From Promerops cafer (Eukaryota > Chordata > Aves > Passeriformes > Nectariniidae): DNA of 64,000 bases. The stretch lies in the NCBI GenBank assembly GCA_013398275.1, contig VZSE01008388.1:1880854-1944853 (forward strand), read 5' to 3'. This document shows, in pieces, positions 1 to 13,329 of this stretch (positions are counted from its first letter, which is position 1; each line of letters starts with the position of its first letter). The position numbers and the translations under genes were made by a program. The notes under the pieces were generated by a model. The model searched no databases, had not been told where the DNA came from, and saw nothing but the letters and a program-made list of their open reading frames with translations.

Positions 1-1215
1 ATAGCAAAAGTTAAAATAGCAGGTTTAACTGCTGTACCTGGCTGGGGTGCCGTGGTTCTGTGGGATCACCCATATGCCAGATAGTCAAGATAAGCCAGCA
101 GCTGTGCTCTTTATCCCTGTCTGGTATACTAACAAAATGATTAAAAAGCCACCACGGTTTCACTGGCCACACTGCACACGTGGCTCAGGGCTCCACGATG
201 GAATGTTATGACAAAACTGGGGAGACTCCAGGCATGAGGACATGCAATGGCAGCTCTTCCTGTATCAGCAAGGAGGGACAACCATGTGGGGCACTGCTGT
301 GGGAAGATGTGCAACAGAAATTGCCTATCTGTTGTAAGCGCAGGGGTGAAAGTTGGAATGTGGAAAAAGGTGGAGTAGAAAATAAGGTCCAGAAATGCAG
401 CTTTGGCTTCTCATCCTCCTAACCTTCAGCAGAGAAACCTGTGGGGAGCACAGGCACAATTCCTTCAGACATATTTGCACCATGAATCACACTAAAACTC
501 TGTTGGAGTTGCAAATAAACCTGCAGCTGGATTGGGCAGGGAGAGGGCCAGTGGTGCCTGATTTGGGGCTGCCTGGCCCTGGCTTCTTTCCCTTCACCCC
601 TTGCCATGCTCAGAGCTGAACATACTTTGGAAAGAAGATGTCTGCTTCAAAACAGTAGCAATCACTGTATTTGGCCAGAGGCAGCCAAAAGCTGGAGGCA
701 GGCAGCAGCTGGGTGGAACACAAAGGAGCTGTGAAACAGTCAAAGTTAGCAAAAGGAGCAGCAGCCCCAGTAGACACCACCTGCATGAGAAATTTCCAGG
801 CGTGGGCAGGTTGAAGTTTTTCTGCTAAATGTTGCAGGGGCTTCCCAAGGGAGAGTGGTGACTCATACCTCTGTGGTGCTCACAGGCCTAAATGAGCCAA
901 GTCACAGCCCAGCAAACCCAGGTTTTGTGCCTGCAATTAGGTGGCAGGATGGAGATGATTCATGAGATACTGCAGGACACAATGTAACAGATGTCCTGGC
1001 TGAGAGCGCTGCAGGGAGATGCAGATACCAGGAAAAGCTGGGCAAAAGATTTCAGTTTGAAGGGACTTTGAAGGGAGAAAGGTAAGCTAAGCAGGGGAGG
1101 AAAGGTAAAGCTTGGTTTGGGCTTCAGGATTTACTTAAGAAGCATGTTCTGTCAGGCCAGCTGAGTCCTGGACTGCTACAGCTGTGTGGTCATTGACATC
1201 TGGTTGAACTTGAGC
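1..1215. other. Single-copy DNA, no gene recognised
   Basis: Only short open frames occur on both strands. A frame beginning with ATG at 395 has a hydrophobic start resembling a signal peptide, but there is no flanking splice logic and no homology I recognise. No repeat family is recognised before the duplicated block at 1216. Confidence 0.5.
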
Positions 1216-1354
1216 GTGGGAACATGCACAGACCATGGGAAGGGGCTCCATCACCTCAGCATGGATAAATCTGATGTTAAAGTGCTGGAGGAGGCAGTGG
1301 GTGAAAATGCAAGCTGTCACGTTACAGTTATAATCTATTTACAGGTAGTTGTGG

Positions 1355-1500
1355 GGCCCTTTGAAAGATAGAGCATGGTGCTAACAATGCCAAGGTCATG
1401 GCTTGATCTCTGTACAGACCATTTCACATAAGAGTTGGACTCGATGGTCCTTCTGGGTCCCTTCCAACTTTGACAATCCTATAATTCTGTAATATGATGA
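1355..1500 (+). mobile_element. tRNA-Ile-derived SINE with CR1-type 3' tail, copy 1
   Basis: The head (about 1355-1421) follows the tRNA-Ile gene from the D-stem to the 3' end. It includes an anticodon-arm-like stretch GTGGTGCTAACAATGCC apart from one base, a variable-loop-like AAGGTC, a decayed B box GGCTTGATCTC (1400-1410) and a final ACCA-like end at 1418-1421. Most changes from tRNA-Ile are C to T or G to A at former CpGs, as expected for an old methylated copy. The tail (1422-1500) is the CR1 3' end: TTGGACTCGATGGTCC, then GGGTCCCTTCCAACTT and a degenerate ATTCTGT-like terminal repeat. The 5' part of the head is shortened and no clear A box is visible. No target-site duplication could be assigned. 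A CR1-type tail implies mobilisation by CR1 reverse transcriptase (family knowledge). Confidence 0.8.
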
Positions 1501-1532
1501 TTTTATAACATGCATAAATAAACAGTGCTGGC

Positions 1533-1564
1533 AAAAAAAAAAAAAAAGAAAAAAAGAAAAGAAG
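1533..1564 (+). repeat. A-rich tract
   Basis: A run of 15 A followed by A-rich sequence broken by G. It lies only in the first unit of the duplicated block and so marks the segment missing from the second unit. It could be the tail of an inserted retrocopy or simply a length-variable tract that confused assembly. Confidence 0.85.
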
Positions 1565-1683
1565 AGATACCTCTACACTGAGGACGGAACTCTGTGGAGA
1601 AACCCCACAAAAATGTTGTGGGTGATCCTGAATTGCTTCAGAGAGAAGCAGAAAAGCAGAGCAGATGGGTAAGTATGGAGAGG

Positions 1684-1684
1684 N
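1684..1684. other. Ambiguous base (N) at the duplication junction
   Basis: A single N separates unit 1 from unit 2 of the tandem duplication. Its counterpart in unit 2 is T2069. Confidence 0.99.
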
Positions 1685-1823
1685 GTGGGAACATGCACAG
1701 ACCATGGGAAGGGGCTCCATCACCTCAGCATGGATAAATCTGATGTTAAAGTGCTGGAGGAGGCAGTGGGTGAAAATGCAAGCTGTCACGTTACAGTTAT
1801 AATCTATTTACAGGTAGTTGTGG

Positions 1824-1969
1824 GGCCCTTTGAAAGATAGAGCATGGTGCTAACAATGCCAAGGTCATGGCTTGATCTCTGTACAGACCATTTCACATAA
1901 GAGTTGGACTCGATGGTCCTTCTGGGTCCCTTCCAACTTTGACAATCCTATAATTCTGTAATATGATGA
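1824..1969 (+). mobile_element. tRNA-Ile-derived SINE with CR1-type 3' tail, copy 2
   Basis: No base differs from the element at 1355-1500 by eye, offset by 469 bp. The head is at 1824-1890, the decayed B box at 1869-1879 and the CR1 tail at 1891-1969. Its identity to copy 1, with no independent substitutions in an otherwise decayed element, shows it arose by duplication of the locus (or of the assembly) rather than by a second insertion. Confidence 0.8.
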
Positions 1970-2068
1970 TTTTATAACATGCATAAACCCCATAAAAATG
2001 TTATGGGTGATCCTGAATTGCTTCAGAGAGAAGCAGAAAAGCAGAGCAGATGGGTAAGTATGGAGAGG

Positions 2069-5000
2069 TCGTGTGCACATCAAAGATGGAGAGGAAGCCA
2101 GTCATGATGGTGGGAACAGTGCAGACTTGCCTGTTAGAGTTTGTTTTACACAGAGCTTATCACTCTTTCAAGGAATTCCATGGCAGCACTGGGATGAAAG
2201 CAGAACAGAGATCTCACATCCATTTTAACCACTTCCTCTCCCTTTTGGCTGAATAGCTGAGCTCACAAGATCCCACAAAGGTCTCCTTGAAACAGGATAC
2301 CCATTCAAGTGACATGGAGAGATCTTGCTCCTCTTCTTTAACAGGCCATGCTCCTTCCAGGGTGTCTTCCTCCTTTGGTAGTAGGCAGGGGAAGGATTTC
2401 ACAGGGACCACAGAAGGAGTGAGTGGGAGCTAGTATACATCACCATGGAGGACTTTCATGGTCCTCTGCCACAAAAAAGTCTGAATGCTACTTCCAATTT
2501 TCCTCTCTGAGTAAGAAACACTGCACCAAATCCTTATTGATGGCTCCCCTCAGCAAGTCCATAGCCTTTAGAATGCCTGAGAACATGGGCTGCTGTCTGC
2601 CTAGGGCTTCCTATCTGGGAGGCAGCTTCAGTGGCTTCAGACATTATCCAGTAGCATCTGTTTCCACACTCTCCTTCACAGATGGTGCTGCTGCAAGAGC
2701 CCCAGGGTTCAAACTTACACCCAGCTGCTGGATGTGCTTGTGCAAGGCCAGCACAGCCACAGCCAGGCAAAGCAGAGTGTAGCTTCCTTTATTACAGTAT
2801 AAAAAAGCAAGGGATGTGTTTATGGAGGTCAGAAAGGGCTGGCTCAGGACTTCAGATATTCTTCAAAAGGACAAGAGCCAGCTGCTATGGGAAGCAACCT
2901 CCATCTTGGTCCTCAGTTGCATGTCAAATGTAACAGCAACCATTAAACAACAGTTGATCATGCTCACAGCACTTATAGCCTTGAGACATTGTACAAATGG
3001 TCACTTAGTTAAGTATTTGCAGTAAAATCTGCCAGGGAAGCATTTTTTTCTCCAAGTAGATGATATTTGGGCCATGCTGAATTTTTTCTTTCCTGCTTCA
3101 GGGTCTAGTTCCTCCCTATTTGGCAAGTCATCATGTTACTTCCAGGTGGCCAGAAGATGGACGCTTGATAGAGATTCATTTTTAGGTCTAAAGGGGATCT
3201 TATCACTGCCAAACACCTGAAACTCCCCATAGTTTCCATTTTTATCCAAGTCTTGGACATCCTTAGCACAGCTTCAATCGTTTGCCTGGAATCAGGGTTT
3301 AAAGGTCAAAGACAACATCTGCAATAGTCTTGAGAGTGAGCCTCTGCAACACTGGGTTTCACATTAAAATTTTCCTCATTTGCTTCATACACAAATCAGC
3401 TTTATATACCTTGTAAGAGTGCTCAGAAAGCGCTTCAAGTTCCAGAGAACAAAGTGGAGGTATTATTAGCAGAGAGTAAAGAGCAGAGCTCTTGCTCTCT
3501 CTGTAAGCAGGCATCATGCTGAGCAAGAGGTTTTAAATAGTTTCCTCTGAGACAACTTTGGCTCCTTCTGTTACACAGTTTTACTCAAGTGTTCAACAAA
3601 TTATCTCATGAAGGAAGCAAATATCACAAGAACAATGTCCCTCGTATGTCTTGCAGGGGTTGAAAACCACAGCATGGAAAGAGCAGCCTCAGCTCCCTAA
3701 ACAAGTTAAACAGAAAGGAAAGGCACAGAGAGGGAAATCCTCTCTGACTTTGTTATGGAAATGTGATACAGTTTGACATTTTAATTGCGATTCTCCCCTT
3801 ATTATCTGGCACACGTTCATAGTGCCCAAGATGTTGTTTAGTGAATCCAGCTGCCTCCTCCGCTCCGTTTGAAGTCCGGTGACTCCGCGTGATAGGGGAG
3901 TGTGAGAGTCAATGTGATTTGTGTATGAGGAAACATAAATATGTCACAGGAGTTTAGTCTTATAGGTCTGCAGAGTTTATACTCACAAAATCTGTTGTAC
4001 CCTTGTTTACACACCCAGATCCAAAGGCCTGACACACCCTCGCTCTAGCTCATAGCTTTCATCATTTCTGCCTCCTTTCTAATGAGGCCATTGCAAAGCA
4101 TGTGGATGATGTTTGACCACAGTTTAATATATCCAGGAAAATGTGCTCTCAAATGTTAAGAAGAGTTTAATCAAAGTGATTCGTTGCCATTAGCTGAGAT
4201 GAGCACATGCGAAGTTCTGCCGCCACATGGACAAACTCCTAGGCATGGGCCTCTTTGTGTGCCAAAAACTTGTCCCCACCAAAAAAAAAAAGTGGAAGAT
4301 TTGCAAATATATGAATTTTAGCATACCCCTCAGCATAGACACCTGAGTACAGCGATGCAGCTGTGCTTAAGTGATGAACAAGGTTCGTGCTCTTCCTGCA
4401 GCTTACTTCTGCCTGTCAGAATAGTTGAGATAAACTCATCTGTTTGGTACTGGTTTTCACCTGAATTTCACTACTGCTGCCAGCCACAGGGGAAGGCTTG
4501 GCATAAAATGGTCCCATGATTCTATGTAACAGAAGAATGGGAAGATTTACCAATGGGCAAATTTAAAAACAAACCATAGGAAGCCCAGGGGTCTAACTTA
4601 AGGGAAGAGACTTTCAAGAACATGATATAGGAAGCAGATGTCCTAGCCTCTGAGAGTCTCCGTCAAACCCCAGGTTGTAAAATCTGTGTTTCTGAACATG
4701 AGATATAGTAATAGCCTCCCTTTGGATAGGAGGTTCTTTGAGAGAAGCAACCATGTGAATATGACTCAGCCTATTTCACCTTAGGACTACAACTGTGTCC
4801 CTGAAAGCAGTAAGAACTCTGCCCTCCTTTGACCAAGAGAAAACTGTTTGGTAATTAATATTGATGGAATAAATGTTCTAGTAAAGGCCACCACAAAAAG
4901 GTTTGGTGATCTTCCTTACCTCAAGTCCAGTCCTTTCTCCAGCACTGGGAGAGCAGGGAAGAATTGCTGGCAGGACACTCTTGAAAAATCTGGTTAGAGA

Positions 5001-8000
5001 TGAGATCTATATCAGTGGAGCCTTATGTAAAGGTGTCACCTGGGGAACATCCAGTTCTGTGCCATCTCACTCTTTATTGAGGCCTGAGCTGTTAAATTTC
5101 TCTTGCTTCTAACCTTTACTTCTACAGCCCTGATGAGTGAGTTGGTGTGATAAGAACCCGTAAATGACTCATGGTTTGAGGAACAGGATTCAAAGTAACA
5201 TTCTGTTCTGGGTGCTCAGACAAACTTTAATGAGTAGTAAGACAATCACCCCATGGAAAATGTCAGCTGATTGCAGGACCAAATTACTGGAGCTTTGCCT
5301 TCTCGGACACACAAAAGATAGCCCCAATTTTTAAAGAGCAGTTTTAGAAAAAGCACATAAAGGCGGTTTAGATCATAATTTTCAGGAGATCTGAACACAT
5401 GGTTTCAGGTAGTGGCATTTCCTGCTCACTTTCACAAGAAAGTAGAGTTCTTCTCAAGAAGGAACAGAGGAGTATGGCTTAGGCATAGCATCTAATGATA
5501 CTATGATGATGTGGTTAGCATGGGAATTGAGTAGAAGCTCAGATTGCTCTTCTCGTTACTTCTTTAACATTCATTAATCAATTAACTGCAAAGTGACTTG
5601 ACCCCCAGATACATGACTATAGGCTGCTATACTTACACAAGAAATGCAATTAACACTGCAGAAATGACATCCTTGCTGCCAGTAGCCACCATGTCCTAGT
5701 CCTCACCACACGTCACGTAGCAACCAGCTGAGCTGGGGAGATGGCTGTGGTGAGAGGTGGGAAACAAGCAGGTGTGGGTAAAGTAGCCCTTAGAGAGCAT
5801 TTCAGAGAGATTCACAATATTTTATCCCACCTGAGGCATCTTAGTAATCTCGTTGTCCATGTCTTAAACATTATTTCTTATTTAAGTCCAGAGTCTCGGC
5901 AAAGGGAGCCATTCAGTGCCCAATGCCAGGCTGAAGCCAGGGGTTTAGTGATAAGGGAACATGGAAATGAAGCCAATACTTATTTTTGTCTCTAAAGCAT
6001 GCGCCTGATACTGTAGCATGAGCTTTGTCAGACCTTAGTTGTCTTCATGCCAAATGCTCAAATCATGTGAGAGTGGGGGACCATTCAGGAGCATTTTGCC
6101 GACTGGAAGCTCCTCAGTAGGACTTCCCTCTCCCCTGCCTTCACCCTTTTGTTTGAGGAAAGCTGGTCCCTGACCTGCCCAGAGCATGAACTCAGTTAAC
6201 ATTTGAGCCAGTTAGAGGCCAAGCAACTTATGAACCTCTCGTTTCCCTGCAGTTACTGCTGGGAAATCGCACTTGCCCCAGGAGCAGGATCAGGGAACTA
6301 AACACAGAGCTGTGAATTTGCAGCTGACCTGGGTGAGAAGAGCCCCCATGCTTTAGATGGCCTCATATCTATTTCCACCAGCAGAATATTGCCACCCTAG
6401 CCACTGAATCAGTGAGCTTGGGAATAAAAAAGGAGCAGTGTCCACCTGATAAAAGAGATTTGGTCTTTTGCTTTAATTGTGGCTCTCAGAAGTTCAAATG
6501 ATTGTAAAAGCTCCATGAGCTCCAAGGTATCAGCTGAGCCACAGTATCTAGCCATGCCCAAGCTCCTCACCCACAGCAAAGGAGGATTTAAATGCATTTT
6601 GTGGCAGCGGTGAAACCTGCACCCCCCCACCTTATATTTGTGAAGTGCTCACACACAGAATCCACTCCTCTGTCCAGCTGACACACGACAATCTCCCATG
6701 ACAGACCATATGTCTGGGCCTTCAGTAGTGATTTAGGCTGAGTGACTGATTTGTCCAGGGCAGAGAAAAACATCCTTTTGTGGTCCTAAAGAGAGCCAGC
6801 AAAGGTATTACCCAGCCCAGCTGCCAGTCACTCCCTGTTGGCTGATGGGAGATCTCCCTCATCTGTTTTAGTGCAAAGTTTTTAGTGCAAACCAGTTTTA
6901 GCAGTAGGTTAAGCTAAACCAGATGACTCTGTCCTTACTCAGCTGAGGAATACCACCCTAGCAGAGCTGTGGGATGTCGTACAAACTCCAGCAGAAGCAT
7001 CATTGCAAGTAGGTGTTGAGTGCAAACATCCTAAAACTTCTCCTGGTCACTTGCAAAGTCAGTGTGTATCTTTGTTCTCAGTGGCAGAGACCATTTCATT
7101 CACTACATTGCCTGGGTCATTTACCTAAACCACGGGATCCTTCCTGGTTATCCATATGGGAAGCAGACATACTCTGCATGCAATGGGAGCTGCCTTACAA
7201 AGCTTTGTTGGGGACACTGCAGGAGAAGTGAGTTTCTGCAGCCAACTACTGACATTGAATAGCCCTGTTCCTTTCAGGAATCAACTAGTGAGACCCTTTT
7301 ACCATCCATTCCCATTTATCCCTGCCTAACATTGCTAGCTTCACTGACTCTCCTCCTCTCCTCCCACCCCCACCTCTCTTTATGTGATCACCTAACCTCT
7401 CCAAAATTAGTAGTGCTATGTTTAGCCTGTTCTGGCACTCCGGGCACTCCTGTAGATGCTGAGATGGTCTCACAGGGACTCTACAAATTTCCACTGCTAT
7501 TGGAGAGAGGAGTGTTTTCAAAACTGCTGACACCGGATCCCAGTGAGTGAACTAAACCAAGAGGCTGGAGCCTGTGAAATGTTCTTAATATAACTGGGGC
7601 AAATGGCTCCCATCTTGTGTTACTGAAGCCCCACAGTCATGTGCCCCAGCAGCCCCATGTCCCTGTCAAGCAGGAGGGCAAAAGTGTGAGGTCATTTCCA
7701 ACAACTCTGTTTCTGTGACATCATCACAGGAAAGCCAAGCATCTACTCATTTTAGGCGTGGGAAGTCAGAGGAAGGGGCAGGCGCAGGACTCAAGCTTTC
7801 CTTTCTGCTTCCATGTGAGCCAAGCATAGTTTTGAAGGGCAGAGTGGGGTCATTTTCCTCCCCTTTCCTCCTTCTTGGAGGACACTGTAGCCGCATCACT
7901 GGCAGCTGTTTAGGAGTGCTGGGCTGAGGCGGCTTTGCTCCAGCCCTACCGGAGTATGCAAGAGCCATCTACAGGTGATGGGAGATAAGGCGGCACAGCC

Positions 8001-8027
8001 CTACCTTCCCTTGCCAGCGGGAGGGCA
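2069..8027. other. Single-copy DNA, no gene recognised
   Basis: All open frames are short and overlap on both strands, as expected by chance. An A11 run lies at 4281-4291. A short stretch near 4512-4525 resembles the terminal CR1 motif but is too short to call. I see no exon with convincing paired splice sites and no RNA gene. Confidence 0.5.
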
Positions 8028-8053
8028 AGATGCTAACCCCAGATGCTAACCCC
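8028..8053 (+). repeat. Two-copy 13-bp tandem repeat
   Basis: The unit AGATGCTAACCCC occurs at 8028-8040 and again at 8041-8053 with no mismatch. It looks like a local slippage duplication. Confidence 0.9.
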
Positions 8054-8455
8054 AGCCTCCCTGCGTTACAGCCCCTCTCCAGGGTCACTGCCATCCCTCT
8101 CACAGGGCACCCGTGCCTTCTGTGAGTGGCCACAACCTCTTCCAGCTCACAGCTGCTAACTTCAATACAGGGAACCACCTTCTGAACTTGCTGGGAAGGC
8201 TGGCGGTCCCTGGGGTGGTGAACCCTGTGCAGAGGGCCACAGGGAATGTGCCACTTGCAAGCCACCACAGGTGTGAGAGCCCCATGGAGACAACTCCACA
8301 AAGCAGCCCTTCATATGCCTCCAGTGAGGCAGCAGGACACCAGATCTGTGTGAGGCCAAGAGGCTGGATTCACAGAGCAACAAAGGGACCTTCACCCCTT
8401 AATCAGCAGCCTTGAGATCTAGCTAGACTTCGGCCATGTTCCAGAGAGCTTTGCT

Positions 8456-8483
8456 GGCTGCTGCATCGTTGCATGCAGCAGCC
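8456..8483. repeat. Short perfect hairpin, 11-bp stem
   Basis: GGCTGCTGCAT (8456-8466) is followed by a 6-nt loop and its exact reverse complement (8473-8483). The stem is far shorter than a microRNA precursor stem. Confidence 0.8.
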
Positions 8484-11400
8484 TGTGGCAACCTGCATGG
8501 CCACTGTGCTGACACACAAGAGGAGGCAGAGCCCAGCCGGCTGCTGGAGGAAACACAGTGGTCATGCACAGGATACTAAGGAGGGTCAGTCTTGCATTGA
8601 AAAGAGAGGGCTCCGGATGGAGAGCAGTGATTGCAAAGCATTTAGAAAAAAATGGGAACTTCTCCTACTCAGAAAGGTTGGTGTGAATTGTTGTAGGAGG
8701 TAGGAGAAGATCAAGACTGGAAGACCACTTTCACTCAGTAGTCCTTGAGAGATTTCATGTAAATCTATAAACTTTTGTACATTTGCTTTTTTCATCCACT
8801 GTTACCATAACAGTTCCTTCTTCCATCTCCTTGTATTTCTGTGTGGACCAATGCTCACAAGAGACAGGAGGAGAGCTCTGGTCATGCTCTGTGCCTAAAA
8901 TTATACTGATCCCAAGAAAGGCATCTGGTTTCTCCATCACAGATATTTACCTAGTTCATTTTTTTTGCTTTCTTTTTAGCCTCTTGCCTCCAATATCTCA
9001 TCGTTCTCTTTGTTTCCATTCAGGGTCTTCCCCCTCTACCCCCACCATCCCTCTGTCCTCTTCCATTTGTTTCCTAGATATTATTCTCATTGAACCCAGG
9101 TCTGGCTTCTGAGTGCTGTCACCCCCAAGGGCTCTGTCTGACTGACACATGACATATTTTTAAAAGTGTGGACTTAGCCCCAGCGAGGTGAAAGAGCAGT
9201 AGTCAGCATGTATGAGCTGTGCAACATAATAGAAAATATAGCTTTTAATTAAAACTGGTATTTCGGGACCTCTGCTGGTGGCAGCCCTGCTGAAATATGA
9301 CCTTGCTGAAGCCCATTGCTGATGGGTTGTAGTGTGACCCCATCCCCAGGAGCTGCTGCTCCCTCCATCAGTGCCAGCTCTTGGAGTGATGGGAAGCGCT
9401 CTGTGTAGTGACTAAACACCCAGCTTGGGCTCAGAGCACTCCCATGACAGGATGGCAACAGCTTTGTAGCCTGGAGTAATGACTTGTGTTGCAAAGAGCA
9501 GGTCACAGCCATGGCGCTGCTTTGCATATTGTTTCCAAGAATTTAAAATTACATGAAATTGAAACGTTGTGGGGTTGTGCCCCTGTTGTCACACACATAA
9601 GTGGAACTAGATCATAGGGGACCAGGAGCAAAGTCTTCCAACATCAATCCTGTTTATTTGACACAGGACAGCACCTGCTCTTACACCTTGTTCTGCCAAT
9701 ATCTCATTTCATTTATTCCTTTCGTTTTTGGCACCTGCTGCAGATGACTCTCCAAAGCACTCTCTGCAAGGACAGCCCCATGCCTCTCCCAGCAGGATGC
9801 AGCACCCCAGCTCTCTGTTCACTCCTCAGCCCCTTGAAGGTATCACACGGCTGAAGGGAGGCACAACTGGGGATTAGAGCCAGTGCTCCAGGCACAGACA
9901 AGCCTCGATTTGCTCCTTGTGATGCTACTGCCTCCCTTTGATACCTGGGGCAAGTCACTTGGACCTTGATCTGCAAAGACAAGCATGACTTCCTCGGTCT
10001 AGGTGTCTGTAAACCCGATTAACAGCACCGCCTTATTTCACAAGGTACCACAGTGGAAGCGGATGTGCCCTACGGACAACTCGCAGGACCGGGATGGCAT
10101 CTCAGAGAGAGAAAGCAGCAGCAGGCTGACCTCGTTATGAATAATTCTCTTAAAATGGAAGCAGTGCTTCCCACGTGTCCCTGAATACCTTATCCCCCTG
10201 GCACAAGTGGAAAGGGCACTGGGAACCTCAGCTTGCCCAATTTGGTTCCTGTGTGCACGGTGCCCTTGTACAACGAAACCGACGAGCTCTCAGAAAGCTG
10301 CAGCAGCTTGACGCAGCACTTCTCCTTTCCCTCTGTGCCCTTTCAGCCAGTCCATGATCTGTGCCCGAGGCATGTCTCAGAGCTGGGTATCTCTCAACTC
10401 AAAGTCACAATGTTACCTTCTCCTGAATTTTCAGGAAAAAAAATACCTGCTCCATGTGAGATCAATGTTTCCCATCAAAGGTGAAGTGAATTAGAGCTCT
10501 GTCCTTCCGGGTGCATCTGCCAGAGGCTAGACACTGAATAGCACTTCAGAGAAAATCAGAGGGAGAAGAGAAACTAGGTTTTTAACATAGAAGAAAATAT
10601 AGGTTTTGGAGTACACCTAGTATGCAGAGCCATAGCTTGTTTGATAAACAGTGGTTGGTTGGTTGGGGTTTTTTAAAATTTATAACATTAGGGTGGATAG
10701 TGGGGAATAGCTCCATAATTTGGACCCAGTAATACCTCTACCTATCAGCAGAGGAAACAAATAGCAAAGAAGAGCTCCCAGCAATGCTCCTTCACCAGCA
10801 CTGCCCTCTGTGAGGCCCTGGGGCTCCTTGGTGCCAGATACCAGTGTGGGAGCATGGTCCTCCAGGTGTGAAAAGGAGTCAGCAGTGACTGAAGGTAGTC
10901 ATTCTCTCTCCATAGAGTGCCTCAGAGGTCTGGCAAGAAAAAGGAAGGACCACCAACAAGAACCCAAGTTCATGCTGGCTGCTGACTCAACATGGGAATG
11001 AGGTTTCAGGGTAGGAGCTGCAGGTCTGGTTTGGATTTGCTGGGGAATGTTTTCTACAGCTCTGTAATTGAGAGCCTCAATGACTGCTGCAGTCATGTAA
11101 TGGAAGCAAGACCAGGGTTCTGCCAGTTAGCCCCAGACTTCCTGAGTGGAGACCCTTCCCCGGGCTGTGCAAGGACTGCAGAGCACAAGGTACTGATTGT
11201 CTTCCCACTCTTGCCCTTGCTGAGGCCAGTTTGAGGAGAACCATCCCCAGAGGAGAAAGAGGAGCTGTGCCTGATGTTGTCCCTCAGCACCCGTCCTTCA
11301 GGACATGTGCAGCGGTACTTTGGCTGTCAGCATAGCTCAGCAAGAAAGTTGTGAAAAACCCAGCCCAAGGGACTCCTGTCCTTTTTATCCACAGGTTTAG

Positions 11401-13329
11401 GTCTTTCACACACCAGCAAGCATGGAGTTAAGACTGCAGTTCAGATGAAATCCAAACATTTGCAAGTGTGGGAATTCCCAAAGAAAGCAACAAAACTACC
11501 TTCACTCTGCCCTCCCAGCAGTGCTTTTACACAGCCTGCAGCTGAGTCTGCCTCGGCCAGCTGCAACAAAGACTTTAATCTTATCAGTGACCATAAAAAC
11601 TCAAATTCCTCTTAGCAGAATTGCTGATGGGGACGGTAGTGCTAAGCCTGGCTTCATTGCAGGCTTGTGTAGTCAACAGCAGGGAAAAATGCTATATCAC
11701 AAATTCCTGAATCACAAATTCCTATATCATCCCCCACTCCACAGGATCCAAAATGGCTTTTCCCTCCATCAATCTAGGGGTAGGATTTTCACATTACTGA
11801 AGTTAAACAGGTACAATGCTTCCCGGAGGCTCATCTAAAAGTGCTGCAGAAGTGCTCTGCCCTGACAGCAGGTGTGTTTGGCTGCAGGTGAGACTGACAG
11901 CTCCTCTGCTCCACCAAAAAGGCAAGGCAGGACTGTGTGCATGTGGGCAGAAGTTCCTGGCAAAGACATGCTTCTCCCTCCAAGGTGCATTATGTTCAGC
12001 AAGGATGGTGTATGTCCATGGAAATGGCTTGGCATTTTGATGGTGAGAAAGCAAAGTTTCAAGTGCTCATCTCCCACCAGGGCTCTCTTCCATGTATGAG
12101 AGCAGGTGCTAGAGCTGGAGAGCAATAGGTGGGGTCAGGTCTCAGACATGCAGCTGAGACCTGGGTTACACCTCGGTGGCTAATTCTGGTGTTACTGACA
12201 AAAAAAAAAAGGTGACTATAAGGTTGTTTCCCATAGTCTGTAACTTGAAGGTGTGAGCTCCATCCCACAGATACTTGGACCTTGGGCAGGAGGTGGTGAG
12301 GAAGACCTCCCACATGCATGGGCCTTTCTTGGGCTACTCTCAGCTGTCTCTCCCTTGCACACCTGCCACTGCCATCATCCTTCCTGCTATCTCAGGTTCA
12401 TCCCACTATCTCCCTATCTGTCCTCTCTTGAGGTATTTATCCATTACCTGCTATGACCCCACCAGCTATGCCCAGCCTCCCCACACTTTCAGAAGAATTA
12501 ACCATTTCTGTGTTTCCCTTGCCTCTCCCTTAAGGTGCATGTGTTTTCTCAGCCCACTCACCCATATGCATTTCCCTCCCCACGCACAGGAGTGGTCCTT
12601 ACATGTATATTTCTCATGTAGGGCTGTGAGACCATCCGAGCACTGCTCCAGCTCAGTCTGGTCTCCAATGGAGATGCCTCACCCATGGAAGGAGGTTCCC
12701 CCTCTGCTTTGCAGCTGATGGCTTGTCTTGCCCACTTGGAAGACACCCCAGGATACCCAAGGACAAAGCACCCTTGTGCCAAAGACCTGGAATGACCGTG
12801 CAATGCAGACACACTTGAACGCCCTCTGAGAACAGGTCTGTAAGTACTGCTCATGGCTTTCCAAGGTCTCACTCCTCATGCTGATAGGAAGTCACTCTGC
12901 TTACACAGGAGAGGCTGGTGGAAATACTTGGCATGCACTTCAGCTGTAGATAAGGCTGGACTATCTGCCAATACACACTGTGCCTCTCCCTCTGTCTGAC
13001 TTGGAGTGGTCTGCCGCTCTCATCTCCATCATATGTCAACAGCTGTGCCTTCTGGCTCCTTCCCCTTGCCTCACCCTTTGTACATCTTGGATTATAGCTG
13101 CTCAGCACAGGGATTGGCCAAGACCCCAACGTCCAGGTCCTGTGATATCTGACTGCTTTGGGAATCGAACCATGGAGGATATCGCAGAGGCACACAGCAC
13201 TGCCTGCAACTGCATTCGGACACGTGGCTTCACTTGCAGAAATGTGCATCTAACCCTGGTGTTGGGCAGAGGCAGATAATGGGCCTCCTTCCTCCCACTG
13301 TCAAAGGCCAGGAGGTGACAAAGAGCCAT
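8484..13329. other. Single-copy DNA, no gene recognised
   Basis: Overlapping short frames occur on both strands. At 10003-10137 a 44-codon frame with several CpG-containing codons follows an AG and ends in TGA, but it matches nothing I know. A 13-bp unit ATCACAAATTCCT occurs at 11696-11708 and 11711-11723. An A10 run lies near 12200. The stretch 12330-12600 is pyrimidine-rich on the plus strand. Confidence 0.45.

Larger units (their letters stand above)
1216..2068. repeat. Imperfect tandem duplication around a single N, probable assembly artefact
   Basis: Positions 1216-1518 recur without a visible difference at 1685-1987 (offset 469). Positions 1601-1683 recur at 1986-2068 (offset 385) with two transitions near the start. 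The first unit carries an extra segment at 1519-1600, including an A-rich tract, that the second unit lacks. The inner junction is a single N at 1684, which aligns to T2069. Two near-identical units joined at an ambiguous base are what is expected when two haplotypes, or both flanks of a closed gap, are written in tandem. The alternative is a recent true duplication followed by an 82-bp indel. Confidence 0.9.

Noticed and set aside
395..619. Frame with a signal-peptide-like start at 395
   Set aside because: No Kozak support, no splice donor and no recognisable mature sequence.
10003..10137. Short CpG-containing frame ending in TGA after a possible acceptor
   Set aside because: Only 44 codons, no recognised family and no supporting neighbouring exon.
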